From positions 58,466 to 122,465 of the forward strand of contig CAZWEZ010000002.1 of assembly GCA_964632795.1 (NCBI GenBank): a stretch of 64,000 nt of DNA. Reading direction: 5' to 3'. Both the position numbers and the translations under genes were made by a program. Positions 8,872-17,584 of the stretch are shown here, piece by piece. Origin of the DNA: CAZWEZ01 sp964632795 (GTDB lineage: Bacteria > Pseudomonadota > Alphaproteobacteria > Rhodospirillales > 2-02-FULL-58-16). The notes under the pieces were generated by a model. The model did no database searches, had not been told where the DNA came from, and worked only from the letters and a program-made list of their open reading frames with translations. How positions within the stretch are numbered: position 1 is the first letter of the stretch; each line of letters begins with the position of its first letter.

Positions 8872-9140
8872 TAGTGTCCTGGTTCCTAAGTTGGTGGTGT
8901 TTAGGATCGCTTTTCCCGGCCTCCGGGTAGGAGGCGCCGCGCCGGCGATGCGGGTCCATCGGCAAGCGGCGCCGACGCCCTCCGGAGGCCGGGAAAAGCG
9001 ATCCCGTGGGCGGCCATGCAGGCCCCTCGGACATCGTCGCGCGGCCCTTGTGATGGACCGCCATCACGGCGGACCGCGCTCCTAGCCGAGGGGTCTGCAT
9101 GGCCGTCCTAAACACCACCAACTTAGGAACCAGGACACTA
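8872..9140. mobile_element. MITE-like element with 35-bp perfect terminal inverted repeats and nested hairpins
   Basis: A 269-bp element without a gene. Its ends, 8872-8906 and 9106-9140, are perfect 35-bp inverted repeats beginning TAGTGTCCTGG. Inside are two hairpin domains. The first is a 23-bp stem (8904-8926 with 8982-9004) around a 55-nt loop that has its own 8-bp stem (8933-8940 with 8966-8973) and an apical CGATG/CATCG pairing. The second pairs 9012-9030 with 9086-9104 around inner hairpins, including GTGATGG/CCATCAC at 9050-9067. The outer TA may be a target duplication. The last three bases form the TAG stop of the LysM gene. Confidence 0.88.
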
Positions 9141-10199
9141 ATTGGAGGCCGGAAGGGCGAAGACCTGTCCGGGGAAGATCAGGTCCGGGTCCTTGATCTG
9201 CTCGCGGTTGGCGTCGTAGATCACCGTGTACTGGAAGCCGGTGCCGTAGGCGCGCCGGGCCAGGCGCCACAGGCTGTTGCCCGGCTGGACGATGACGAAG
9301 GTCCCGGGACTCATCGCCGCCAACGGTACCGAGCGGGCGAACGGGATCACCACCCGGGCCAGCACCTTGCCGGCGTCGTCCACCTGATCGGCCCTCAGCG
9401 TGTACAGGCCGGGCTGGACGGGGGTCTCGGGGCTGACGCTCCACACGCCGTCCTCGCCGCTCGTCGAGCGGCCGACGAAGCGGTTGTCGATGTAGAGCTG
9501 GACCATGGCCCCCGGCGGGGCGTGGCCGCTGATGCTCAGCCGCCCGGCGTCGTCGTAGCTCACCGTGTCCAGGGTCAGCCCCGGGCCGACGGGGCCGGCG
9601 GCGGTCGAGGACGGCGACGGGAACGACGGCGCGGCCAGCTCCGGGACCGTGGCCGACGGCTTCTGGAGCACGACCGCCGGGCCGGTGCCCTGGCGGGGGA
9701 CCAGAAGGGCCAGCGCCTGGGTCGGCTTCGCCGCCTCCTGGCCGGCGATGTCCTTGCCCGGCTCGGGCACCACCAGCAGCACCTCGTTGGCCGAGTCCAC
9801 CGGTTCGGCGCCCTCGCGCCGCATCTCCAGGGACAGCCGGCGGCTGCCCGGGGGCAACGGCTGGTCGGGGACGAAGACCCATTCGCCGCGGTCGTCGGCG
9901 GTGACCTGGCCGATCACCTTGTCGCCGTCCATGATCAGCACCGTGCTGCCGGGATCGGCCCGTCCGGCCATCACCGTGTCGCCCTTGGGGTTGACCCGGA
10001 CCACGTCGAAGCTCGGCGTCACCGGGACCGGGGGCGCGGGTTCGGGTTTGGTGGCGGGCTCCTGGCGCGCGCCCTCGCTGGCCACTGCCTGTTGTTCGAC
10101 GGGAGCCTTCTCCTCCTCCTGCCAGAGCAGGACGTTGAGGCCGACGGCGGCGGCGACGACGGCGGCGCCGATGGCGGCAATCAGCAGCGGTCGGTTCAC
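9138..10199 (-). CDS. LysM-domain envelope protein with Ig-like repeats
   Basis: A 353-residue protein with an N-terminal membrane anchor (residues 5-25), then a Glu/Pro/Ala-rich linker. Two beta-sandwich Ig-like modules follow at about 66-135 and 215-290 (the second has SISGHAPPGAMVQLYIDN). A C-terminal LysM domain lies at about 300-351 (PGNSLWRLARRAYGTG...IFPGQVFALP). LysM binds peptidoglycan, so the protein likely sits in the periplasm. Its stop codon comes from the terminal repeat of the adjacent MITE-like element, so the native C-terminus may have differed slightly. Confidence 0.85.
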   Translation of the reverse strand: MNRPLLIAAIGAAVVAAAVGLNVLLWQEEEKAPVEQQAVASEGARQEPATKPEPAPPVPVTPSFDVVRVNPKGDTVMAGRADPGSTVLIMDGDKVIGQVTADDRGEWVFVPDQPLPPGSRRLSLEMRREGAEPVDSANEVLLVVPEPGKDIAGQEAAKPTQALALLVPRQGTGPAVVLQKPSATVPELAAPSFPSPSSTAAGPVGPGLTLDTVSYDDAGRLSISGHAPPGAMVQLYIDNRFVGRSTSGEDGVWSVSPETPVQPGLYTLRADQVDDAGKVLARVVIPFARSVPLAAMSPGTFVIVQPGNSLWRLARRAYGTGFQYTVIYDANREQIKDPDLIFPGQVFALPASN

Positions 10200-10376
10200 C
10201 TGTCCCCCCGCGGTGTCGTGAATTTGAATAAGCTGCTATGCGACGGCGCCTAGACTAATACGCCGGGGATGGCGGTGCAACGTCGTCGCGCCCCCGCCGC
10301 CAGGCGAGACAGTCGGTACTAAGCCGATTATAACGGGTTGCGCCCGCCATGCCGGGCGCCGGAGGGACGGCGGACG

Positions 10377-10961
10377 ATGACCGAAATCACCTCGCTGGGC
10401 GTTTTCTGCGGCTCGAGGACCGGCAACGATTCGGCCTGGGCCGAGGCCGCCGAACGGCTCGGTGAGGCGATCGCCGAACGCGGCATCCGTCTGGTCTACG
10501 GCGGCGGCGGCATCGGGCTGATGGGACTCCTCGCCGAGACCGTACTCGCCCGCGGCGGCCGGGTGGTCGGGGTGATCCCCGGCTTCCTGACCAAATACGA
10601 GATCGGCAACCCGCCCCTCAGCGAGCTGATCGTCGTCGACAGCATGCACGAGCGCAAACGGCGCATGTTCGAGCTGTCGGACGGCTTCGTGGTCCTGCCG
10701 GGCGGCCTGGGAACCCTGGACGAACTGTTCGAGGTCGTCACCTGGAAGCAGCTCCGGCTCCACGCCAAGCCGGTGGTGGCGGTCAACGTCCGGGGCTACT
10801 GGGAGCCCTTCCGAAGCCTCGTCGCGGCGACCGTCGCCGGCGGCTTCGCGCACCCGGCGATCGGCGAACTGGTGACCATGGTCGACGGGGTCGAGGAGGT
10901 CTTCGACGCCCTTGCCTCGGCGCCCGAGCCGCGGCTCGAGGTGCTGACCAGCCACCTGTAG
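10377..10961 (+). CDS. LOG family protein (TIGR00730-type nucleoside 5'-monophosphate phosphoribohydrolase)
   Basis: A 194-residue Rossmann-like enzyme with the two hallmarks of the LOG family: YGGGGIGLMG at residues 41-50 and PGGLGTLDE at 108-116, with the conserved MHERK at 90-94. Family members cleave the N-glycosidic bond of cytokinin or purine ribotides; the physiological substrate here is unknown. I start at the ATG at 10377, about 10 nt after GGAGGGA at 10361-10367. An upstream TTG at 10338 is less likely. Confidence 0.9.
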   Translation: MTEITSLGVFCGSRTGNDSAWAEAAERLGEAIAERGIRLVYGGGGIGLMGLLAETVLARGGRVVGVIPGFLTKYEIGNPPLSELIVVDSMHERKRRMFELSDGFVVLPGGLGTLDELFEVVTWKQLRLHAKPVVAVNVRGYWEPFRSLVAATVAGGFAHPAIGELVTMVDGVEEVFDALASAPEPRLEVLTSHL

Positions 10962-10983
10962 GGAGGTTCTTGCCCGCAAGCCC

Positions 10984-11292
10984 TCAAAATATCAGGATCA
11001 CGACGCAGACGACCGCGAACAAATTGAAGTAAAATAGTATCCTGGCGAGATCCGAGGACTTTTCGCAACACGCGGCGATGATATCGCGTTCCCGTGCCAG
11101 GCTTTTTTCGTAACGGTTGCGGAGTTCGTTCCTGACCATCAGCGGCAGGTCTTTCCCGTCCTCGATATCCCGCAGGGAAATACTGTCGCCGGTCTTGCCG
11201 CAGATCTCGAAGAGAACGGCGCCGGGCGTCTGATCGGCGAGGGCCGCCGTCGTCCTCAGAATATGAAGGTTTTCCTTGCTGTGGGTATCCAT
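10984..11292 (-). CDS. Hypothetical tail-anchored protein
   Basis: A 102-residue protein with a soluble charged N-terminal part, including a helical ELRNRYEKSLARERDIIAACCEKSSD segment, and one C-terminal membrane helix (about residues 84-102, LFYFNLFAVVCVVILIF). It would therefore be anchored by its tail. No motif suggests a function. It is convergent with the LOG gene, 22 nt apart, and no strong ribosome binding site is visible before the ATG. Confidence 0.55.
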   Translation of the reverse strand: MDTHSKENLHILRTTAALADQTPGAVLFEICGKTGDSISLRDIEDGKDLPLMVRNELRNRYEKSLARERDIIAACCEKSSDLARILFYFNLFAVVCVVILIF

Positions 11293-11435
11293 CTCGGCAT
11301 CCGCGCCACGGTGGGCGTCCTCCCTTGGATATGCGGATTCCCCCCCCGGTTTTCAATGTACGCCGGTGACCTCCGGCGGGTCCTGGAGAGCGTGCGGTCA
11401 ACGGCCATGGAGGAGTGATCCACGGCCCCCGAGCG

Positions 11436-11579
11436 TCACTTGACGGCGAATTCCTTCCAGTCGCTTTTGCTGGTGCCCCAGAAGCCGTTGCTTCCTTCAT
11501 CCTGCCCGTTCTTGGTCTCCGGCTGTTCCTTCGCCGGTCCGGGGCCGAGGTCCTTCTTCGTGGTATCGGTGGTGTTCAT
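11436..11579 (-). CDS. Small hydrophilic protein, 47 residues
   Basis: A short frame from ATG at 11577-11579 to TGA at 11436-11438. It encodes MNTTDTTKKDLGPGPAKEQP, then a Gly/Ser-rich middle and the end FWGTSKSDWKEFAVK. A GGAG lies about 8 nt upstream of the ATG. The sequence is charged, low in hydrophobics and probably disordered. The codon choice resembles its neighbours. I recognise no family. Confidence 0.45.
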   Translation of the reverse strand: MNTTDTTKKDLGPGPAKEQPETKNGQDEGSNGFWGTSKSDWKEFAVK

Positions 11580-12003
11580 GTCCGTTGTCTCCAACATCCG
11601 GAAGTGCTTGAAAAGTATTCCCAGGGAACGTTCGGTAGTGATGGCTCATTCTAAAGCCGTGTCCTGGTATGCTATATATTGGTATAAGTATTCACCATGT
11701 CCAGGGATCAGAGGGGGGGTGAACAATTTCACCGACATGTATTCTTTTGCGCCCCTGTCGACCATTAATTACCACCTTGTAGACCAACAATTACCTTCTT
11801 TGGGGGGTACCTTTTGTTACCTGTTTACATTTCACGATGTTTCGCCGCCGATCGGCCCTACTTTCCCGTTCGATGTCTTCCCGACCTTGCCAAATCGGGC
11901 GGCGGTGCCTATGGTCCCGCCCGTCCGGGCGGCTCCCTCGCCTTCCGGGACGCACCCCGGCGGACGCCCATCGTCTTAACCCTGGTAGCCCGGAGGCACA
12001 CCA
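11580..12003. other. Intergenic region upstream of icd
   Basis: About 420 bases without a convincing gene. The part at 11650-11830 is clearly AT-richer than the surroundings, with tracts such as TGCTATATATTGG and TTGTTACCTGTTTAC, so it probably holds the icd promoter. I cannot fix -35/-10 elements with confidence. The frames crossing it have poor codon use. Confidence 0.4.
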
Positions 12004-13218
12004 ATGGCCAAGATCAAGGTCGCGACCCCGGTCGTCGAGATCGACGGCGACGAAATGACCCGCATCATCTGGGCGTTCATCAAGGACAAGCTGATCCTGC
12101 CTTATTTGGATATCGACCTCGCCTACTATGACCTCTCCATCGAGAGCCGGGACGCCAGCGACGACCAGATCACCGTCGACGCCGCCGAGGCGATCAAGAC
12201 CCACGGCGTCGGCATCAAGTGCGCCACCATCACCCCCGACGAGGCACGGGTCGAGGAGTTCGGCCTCAAGCAGATGTGGCGCTCGCCCAACGGCACCATC
12301 CGCAACATCATCGGCGGCACCATCTTCCGCCAGCCGATCATCTGCAACAACGTGCCCCGCCTGGTGCCGGGCTGGACCAAGCCGATCGTCATCGGCCGTC
12401 ACGCCTTCGGCGACCAGTACCGGGCGACCGATTTCGTGGTTCCCGGAAAGGGCCGCCTGACCATCAAGTTCGAGCCCGCGGACGGCGGCGAGACCATCGA
12501 GCGCGAGGTCTTCGACTTCCCCGGCGGCGGCGTCGCGATGTCGATGTTCAACCTGGACGACTCGATCCGCGGCTTCGCCCGGGCGAGCATGAACTACGGG
12601 CTGAACCTGGGCTGGCCGCTGTTCCTGTCGACCAAGAACACCATCCTCAAGTTCTACGACGGCCGCTTCAAGGACCTCTTCCAGGAGGTCTTCGAGGCCG
12701 AGTTCAAGGACCGCTTCGAGGCCGCCGGCATCACCTACGAGCACCGCCTGATCGACGACATGGTGGCCCAGTGCCTGAAGGCCAGCGGCGGCTTCGTGTG
12801 GGCGTGCAAGAACTACGACGGCGACGTCCAGTCGGACACCGTGGCCCAGGGCTTCGGCTCGCTGGGGCTGATGTCCTCGGTGCTGTTGACGCCCGACGGC
12901 GGGACGGTGGAGGCCGAGGCGGCGCACGGCACGGTGACCCGCCACTACCGCCAGCACCAGCAGGGCAAGGAGACCTCGACCAACCCCATCGCCTCGATCT
13001 TCGCCTGGACCCGGGGCCTGTGGTACCGGGGCAAGTTCGACCACACCCCCGACCTCCAGGGCTTCGCCGAAACGGTGGAGAAGGTGTGCATCGCGACCGT
13101 CGAGAGCGGCGCCATGACCAAGGACCTGGCGCTGCTGATCGGCCCCGACCAGCCCTGGCTGACCACCCAGCAGTTCCTCGACAAGGTCGACGGCAACCTC
13201 GAACAGGCGCTGGGCTGA
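12004..13218 (+). CDS. icd: NADP-dependent isocitrate dehydrogenase (eukaryote-like dimeric type)
   Basis: A 404-residue TCA-cycle enzyme converting isocitrate to 2-oxoglutarate with NADP. Family signatures are VVEIDGDEMTRIIW at the N-terminus, the substrate loop MWRSPNGTIRNIIGGTIFRQP near residue 95, the metal-binding YDGDVQSD near residue 271, and EAAHGTVTRHYR near residue 304. Length and motifs fit the type II enzyme common in alphaproteobacteria. It is preceded by an AT-rich region and appears monocistronic. Confidence 0.97.
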   Translation: MAKIKVATPVVEIDGDEMTRIIWAFIKDKLILPYLDIDLAYYDLSIESRDASDDQITVDAAEAIKTHGVGIKCATITPDEARVEEFGLKQMWRSPNGTIRNIIGGTIFRQPIICNNVPRLVPGWTKPIVIGRHAFGDQYRATDFVVPGKGRLTIKFEPADGGETIEREVFDFPGGGVAMSMFNLDDSIRGFARASMNYGLNLGWPLFLSTKNTILKFYDGRFKDLFQEVFEAEFKDRFEAAGITYEHRLIDDMVAQCLKASGGFVWACKNYDGDVQSDTVAQGFGSLGLMSSVLLTPDGGTVEAEAAHGTVTRHYRQHQQGKETSTNPIASIFAWTRGLWYRGKFDHTPDLQGFAETVEKVCIATVESGAMTKDLALLIGPDQPWLTTQQFLDKVDGNLEQALG

Positions 13219-13328
13219 TACCGGCGACTTTCTTCTTCCACCTTGACGGACGCCGCCGGTTGGCATAAAAACCGCCGTTCCGGGGCCGTATTGACGGCCC
13301 TGATGTTTCGCTTCGCGAGGATCAGGCC

Positions 13329-13619
13329 ATGGCCAGACGCTGCGCCCTCACCGGCAAGGGGGTCCTGACCGGCAACAACGTCAGTCACGCCCACAACAAG
13401 ACCCGCCGCCGGTTCCTCCCCAACCTCCAGGAGGTGTCGGTCCTCAGCGACGCCCTGGGCCTCTCGGTGCGCCTCAGGATCAGCACCCACGCGCTGCGCA
13501 CCATCGAGCACAAGGGCGGCCTGGACGCCTACCTGCTGGGCACCCGGAACTCCAAGCTGCCCCCCGAGGCGTTGCGCCTCAAGCGTCGCATCCGCAAGGC
13601 CCAACCGGCGAGCCCGTAG
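13329..13619 (+). CDS. rpmB: 50S ribosomal protein L28
   Basis: A 96-residue protein starting MARRCALTGKGVLTGNNVSHAHNKTRRRF-like, the canonical L28 opening, with length as expected for alphaproteobacteria. It carries the basic ALRLKRRIRK tail. The last three codons and the TAG stop lie inside the left arm of the large palindrome at 13611-13820. Confidence 0.96.
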   Translation: MARRCALTGKGVLTGNNVSHAHNKTRRRFLPNLQEVSVLSDALGLSVRLRISTHALRTIEHKGGLDAYLLGTRNSKLPPEALRLKRRIRKAQPASP

Positions 13620-13820
13620 ATTAATGGTGACTGCAGAAAATGGTGACTGTATATAGTTTTTGATAGGAAATTAAATGGTGACTGAATTAAATGGTGACTG
13701 TATATAGTTTTTGATAATAAAAACTATATACAGTCACCATTTAATTCAGTCACCATTTAATTTCCTATCAAAAACTATATACAGTCACCATTTTCTGCAG
13801 TCACCATTAATCTACGGGCT
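13611..13820. repeat. 102-bp perfect inverted repeat with 6-nt loop
   Basis: Arms 13611-13712 and 13719-13820 are exact reverse complements around the loop GATAAT. Each arm contains ATGGTGACTG four times and a longer TGGTGACTGTATATAGTTTT unit twice. It is strongly AT-rich in a GC-rich neighbourhood. It spans the 3' ends of the convergent rpmB and phytase-like genes: the outer 9 bases of the left arm are the end of rpmB, and the right arm repeats them. It could be a REP-type cluster or bidirectional terminator, but a fold-back assembly artefact cannot be excluded. Confidence 0.85.
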
Positions 13821-14796
13821 ACCTCAACTCGAACATCATCAGCAGGGTCCGCTGGGCGAAGCTGAAGTTGTCGTCGGAAACCAGGTAGAGCAGGGTTTCG
13901 CCGTCGGCTCCCCGACGGGCGTCGATGCCCTCGAAGTTGGCGACGTTCAGCGGCGCCTTGATCTCGGCGCGCACCCGGCCCTCGAGCCGCGCCCCGGGGA
14001 CCACCGCCTCATGGTCGACGCGGACCAGCCGGGCGGCGACGCCCTCGAACAGCGAGTAGCGGCGCATCAGCACCATCACGTCGCCGCCGGGCAGGACGGT
14101 GGCGCCGGTCGGCTGGAAGCGGCCGTCGGTGGCCAGGGTCAGCATCGACCAGCCGCCCTCGCCGCCGACCCAGCCGACCATCGCGTCGCCCTCGCCGAGG
14201 CGCTCGGAGAAGGCCAGCAGGCGGCCGTCGTCGAGCCGGGCCAGGGCCTCGATGCCGCCGTTCCTGGGCGCCTTGTCCAGTCCCTCGGGCGGCGGCAAGG
14301 GGACCGCCACCGGATCCCCCGGCCGGTAGCGCCACAGCCGGTGGCGGCGCTCGAAGGCGACCACGAAGCCGCCCCCGGGGTCGCCGGCCATGGCCTCGGC
14401 GTCGCTGTTCTTCTTGCCCCTCAGCGCCATCCCGTCGAGGTCGGTCAGCGGGGCGAGGGAGGCCTCGCGCAGCCCGGCCAGGTTTCCCGCCGGGTCGTAG
14501 ACCAGCCGGGCGGTGAGGCGGTATCCCCTGTCCGACAGCGCGGTCAGGCGGCCGCCGTCGGCGCTGACGGCCAGCGCCGACAGGCCCCCGAACCGGGAGT
14601 CCGGCGAGCTCAGGACCAGCCCCCCCCGGTAGCGCAGGGCGCCGAAGACCGTCTGCCGGGGGGCTTCGGGGTCGAAGGGAAGCGGGGCGGCGTCGACCTC
14701 GATGGTCCCGGCGCCGGCCGGCGGCGCGGCCAGCACCGTGAAGGCGGCCAGCGCCAGGGCCAGAAGGGGGACCGCCAAATTGAAACTTTTCATCAC
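13819..14796 (-). CDS. Secreted esterase-like phytase family protein
   Basis: A 325-residue protein with a Sec signal peptide of about 29 residues ending near AAPPAGAG. A beta-propeller-type domain of the esterase-like activity of phytase family follows (FGGLSALAVSADGGRLTALSDRGYRL, DLDGMALRGKKNSDAEAMA, FEGIDARR). Members are periplasmic or secreted; enzymatic activity is rarely proven. The stop TAG lies in the outermost bases of the large palindrome. The family call is by motif resemblance. Confidence 0.8.
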   Translation of the reverse strand: MMKSFNLAVPLLALALAAFTVLAAPPAGAGTIEVDAAPLPFDPEAPRQTVFGALRYRGGLVLSSPDSRFGGLSALAVSADGGRLTALSDRGYRLTARLVYDPAGNLAGLREASLAPLTDLDGMALRGKKNSDAEAMAGDPGGGFVVAFERRHRLWRYRPGDPVAVPLPPPEGLDKAPRNGGIEALARLDDGRLLAFSERLGEGDAMVGWVGGEGGWSMLTLATDGRFQPTGATVLPGGDVMVLMRRYSLFEGVAARLVRVDHEAVVPGARLEGRVRAEIKAPLNVANFEGIDARRGADGETLLYLVSDDNFSFAQRTLLMMFELR

Positions 14797-14819
14797 CCGA
14801 TGCCGTACCTACCCACATA

Positions 14820-14833
14820 ATACCAAGGAGCAC
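14820..14833. repeat. Half-copy of the ATACCAA repeat
   Basis: ATACCAAGGAGCAC is identical to the first 14 bases of the repeat at 7289. The other half is missing and the sequence continues into GTCATATCACG. It lies upstream of the phytase-like gene start. Confidence 0.55.
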
Positions 14834-14948
14834 GTCATATCACGTACCGGGAACACCGGCGAGGTCGGCGAAGCATTGGTCGTGCTTGTTCTTGTCCGAC
14901 ATCTCCTCGCAATTGCCTGGGAAATCGATAAGGGGGTATAGTCCCCGG

Positions 14949-15809
14949 ATGACCCTGGAACGCGACCCCGCCGCCGGAACCCCCGATCTGGCCGATCACT
15001 TCATCGAGTGCTGCGGGCTCGACCGCCACCTGACCCTGCCCGACGAGAACCGCTACGTGATCAGCGACGACTACAGCACCGGCCGCCTCAGCGAGCCGGT
15101 CTCGACCTCGTTCGCCTCGATCTACGCCAAGGACGCCCTGGTCGCCCAGGCGGCGGTGATTCCCCTGGGCCGGACGGCCAACGGCCTGCCGCTGTCGAAG
15201 ATCGCCAGGTTCGAGGAGCTGTTCGAGCTCATCGAGCGCACGGCGCTCAGCGGCGAGGTCCGCTATTCGGCCAAGACGCTGCTCGACAGCGGCTTCAGCC
15301 GGGCCAAGACGAGGGCCGTCGAGGCCGATCTGCTGGCCAAGCTGAGCCCGGCACGGCGGCGCTACCGGGTGTTCCTGGAGGTGGTCCGCCAGTTCATGGA
15401 AAAGAAGGTCTCGCCGGGCGCCTTCCAGGACGAGTTCCTGGAGTTCACCCGGGCGGTGGCCGGGCGGCTCGACTTCGGCATCTACAGCTTCTGCCTCGAC
15501 CGCATCTTCCTCAACCAGCGGATCGACCTGGAGATCAAGCAGTTCATGGTCGAGGAGATCGTCGACTATCCGCCGCTGATCCGCAAGGAGCTGTTGAGCA
15601 ACCTGATGGCCGCCCCCGGCCAGGGCTCCGAGTTGGTCCGCTTCGCCACCCAGACCGCGATCCGGGGACTGAGCCGCCGGGCGCTGACCGACATCTACCT
15701 GCTGACCTCCCTCAAGGTGTCCCACCACACCAGCGAGGAATCCGAACCCACCCTGATGCGCACGATCGAGGCCAAGGTCCGCGACCAGGCCGGCGCCATC
15801 CTCATCTGA
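14949..15809 (+). CDS. Conserved-looking hypothetical protein, 286 residues
   Basis: A soluble, mostly helical protein with no signal peptide and no membrane segment. The ATG at 14949 is chosen because the frame upstream has poor codon use; a longer start at 14886 is possible. Features seen are a SKIARFEELFELIERT helix and a C-terminal MRTIEAKVRDQAGAILI helix. I do not recognise a domain. It ends 22 nt before the ROK kinase gene and may be its operon partner. Confidence 0.75.
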   Translation: MTLERDPAAGTPDLADHFIECCGLDRHLTLPDENRYVISDDYSTGRLSEPVSTSFASIYAKDALVAQAAVIPLGRTANGLPLSKIARFEELFELIERTALSGEVRYSAKTLLDSGFSRAKTRAVEADLLAKLSPARRRYRVFLEVVRQFMEKKVSPGAFQDEFLEFTRAVAGRLDFGIYSFCLDRIFLNQRIDLEIKQFMVEEIVDYPPLIRKELLSNLMAAPGQGSELVRFATQTAIRGLSRRALTDIYLLTSLKVSHHTSEESEPTLMRTIEAKVRDQAGAILI

Positions 15810-15831
15810 GGGCGAGGGAAAGAACACCCCC

Positions 15832-16818
15832 ATGGCGAGCGCCAGGAAGAAGGTGTGGGTGGGGTTCGATCTCGGCGGCACCAAGATGCTGGCCACGGCG
15901 TTTGACGGTTCCTTCAAGGCGCTGGGCCGCAAGCGGCGCAAGACCAAGGCCAGCAAAGGCCTCGAGGCCGGCCTGGAGCGGGTCGTCGGGACCATCCGCG
16001 GGGCGCTGGACGGGGCCGCCGTCGCCCCCGACCGAATCGCCGGCATCGGCATCGGCTGCCCGGGCCCCGTCGACATGGAGCGCGGCGTGGTCCTCGAGAC
16101 CCCCAGCCTGGGCTGGAAGAAGGTGGGGGTGAAGGCGGCCCTCGAAGAGGCCTTCGGCTGCCCGGTGGCGGTGGCCAACGACGTCGATCTCGGGGTCTAC
16201 GGCGAATACCGGCGCGGCGCGGCGCGCGGCGCGCGGTGCGTGGTCGGCGCCTTTCCGGGCACCGGGATCGGCGGCGGCTGCGTCTACCAGGGACGGATAT
16301 TCCACGGCAAGGCCGCCTCGTGCATGGAGATCGGCCATATCCCGGTGGCCGTCGACGGGCCGCTGTGCGGCTGCGGCCGGCGCGGCTGCCTGGAGACCTA
16401 CGCCGGCCGCCTGGCGATCGCCGCCGCCGCCGCCACCGCCGTCCAGCGGGGCCAGGCGCCCCACCTCCTGAGGCTGGCCGGCACCGACCCGGCGGACATC
16501 CGTAGCGGCGCCCTGGCCGCCGCCGTCAAGGCCGGCGACCTGGCGGTCGAGCGGATCGTGCGCGACGCCGCCTGGCGCCTGGGATGGGCGCTGGCCGGGA
16601 TCGTCAACCTGATGGCCCCGGACGTGGTGCTGCTCGGCGGCGGGCTGGTCGAGGCGATGCCCGAGCTGTACCGCGGCGAGGTCGAGCGCTCGCTCGAGGA
16701 CCGGGTCATGCCGTCGTACCGCGACAGCTTCCGCATCGCCATCGCCGATCTCGGCGACGAGGCCACGGTCACCGGCGCCGCCGCCTGGGTCCGCCGGACC
16801 GTCGAAGGGGACGACTAA
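15832..16818 (+). CDS. ROK family sugar kinase
   Basis: A 328-residue ATP-dependent hexose kinase of the ROK family. The phosphate-binding DLGGTK motif is at residues 13-18, the ANDVDLGVYGE region with the catalytic Asp near 124, and the zinc motif CGCGRRGCLETYAG near residues 180-193. With no DNA-binding domain it is a kinase rather than a NagC-like repressor. The substrate (glucose, fructose, N-acetyl sugar) cannot be told from sequence. The creatininase-family gene follows after 19 nt with an AAGGAGA ribosome binding site. Confidence 0.92.
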   Translation: MASARKKVWVGFDLGGTKMLATAFDGSFKALGRKRRKTKASKGLEAGLERVVGTIRGALDGAAVAPDRIAGIGIGCPGPVDMERGVVLETPSLGWKKVGVKAALEEAFGCPVAVANDVDLGVYGEYRRGAARGARCVVGAFPGTGIGGGCVYQGRIFHGKAASCMEIGHIPVAVDGPLCGCGRRGCLETYAGRLAIAAAAATAVQRGQAPHLLRLAGTDPADIRSGALAAAVKAGDLAVERIVRDAAWRLGWALAGIVNLMAPDVVLLGGGLVEAMPELYRGEVERSLEDRVMPSYRDSFRIAIADLGDEATVTGAAAWVRRTVEGDD

Positions 16819-16837
16819 CGAAGGAGAACCCGCCGCC

Positions 16838-17584
16838 ATGCGACTTCATCTTTGCACCTGGCCCGAGGTCGAGGCCTACCTGGGCCGTTCCACCGGCATC
16901 GTGGTTCCCATCGGCTCGACCGAACAGCACGGACCGACCGGCCCCATCGGCACCGACGCGATATGCGCCGAGGCGGTGGCGGTGGGGGTCGGCGAGCGCA
17001 TCGGGGCCCTGGTCGCGCCGACCATCGCCGTCGGCATGGCGGTCCACCACATGGCGTTTCCGGGCTCGATGACGCTCAAGCCCTCGACCCTGATCGCGGT
17101 GATCGGCGACTGCGTGAGGGGTCTGGCCAGCCACGGCTTCCGGCGGTTCCTGTTGGTCAACGGCCACGGCGGCAACAACGCCAGCATCCAGGCCGCGTTC
17201 TACGAGATCCACGCCGAGGAGGGGCGCGACGAGGCCGGGCGGCCCTTCGACCTGCGGCTCAAGTCCGTCAACTGGTACCATGGAGAGAAGGTGGCGGCGC
17301 TGGGCAAGGAGCTGTTCGGGGACGACGAAGGCGACCACGCCACGCCCTCGGAAATCGCCGTCGTCCAGCATCTCCATCCCCAAACCGCCGGCCGCGGCGA
17401 ATCAACGCCGCAGCGGGCGCCCGACGGCGACTTCCACGGCCCCCTCGATTTCCGCCGCCGCTTCCCCGACGGCCGCATCGGCTCGCGCCCGGCCCTGGCC
17501 ACCCCCGCCCACGGCGCCCGCCTGCTGGCCACCGCCATTGAGGAGATGGTGGCGATTTATGAAACCTTCCTCGGCGAGGAATAG
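16838..17584 (+). CDS. Creatininase/FAPy-deformylase family metallohydrolase
   Basis: A 248-residue amidohydrolase. The metal ligands of the family are present: Glu29, His31 and Asp40 in GSTEQHGPTGPIGTD, the NGHGGNN motif near residue 109, and the Glu of GDHATPSE near residue 171. Family members act on creatinine, on formamidopyrimidine intermediates, or on mycofactocin precursors; none of those pathways is visible nearby. It shares an operon with the ROK kinase. Confidence 0.87.
   Translation: MRLHLCTWPEVEAYLGRSTGIVVPIGSTEQHGPTGPIGTDAICAEAVAVGVGERIGALVAPTIAVGMAVHHMAFPGSMTLKPSTLIAVIGDCVRGLASHGFRRFLLVNGHGGNNASIQAAFYEIHAEEGRDEAGRPFDLRLKSVNWYHGEKVAALGKELFGDDEGDHATPSEIAVVQHLHPQTAGRGESTPQRAPDGDFHGPLDFRRRFPDGRIGSRPALATPAHGARLLATAIEEMVAIYETFLGEE

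Noticed and set aside
13611..13820. CRISPR-like repeats, because ATGGTGACTG recurs
   Set aside because: The units are too short and unevenly spaced, lie in inverted arms, and no cas gene is near.
14840..14902. A 20-codon minus-strand frame (MSDKNKHDQCFADLAGVPGT)
   Set aside because: The GAGGAG directly touches the ATG with no spacer and the peptide is very short; perhaps a gene remnant cut by the repeat at 14820.
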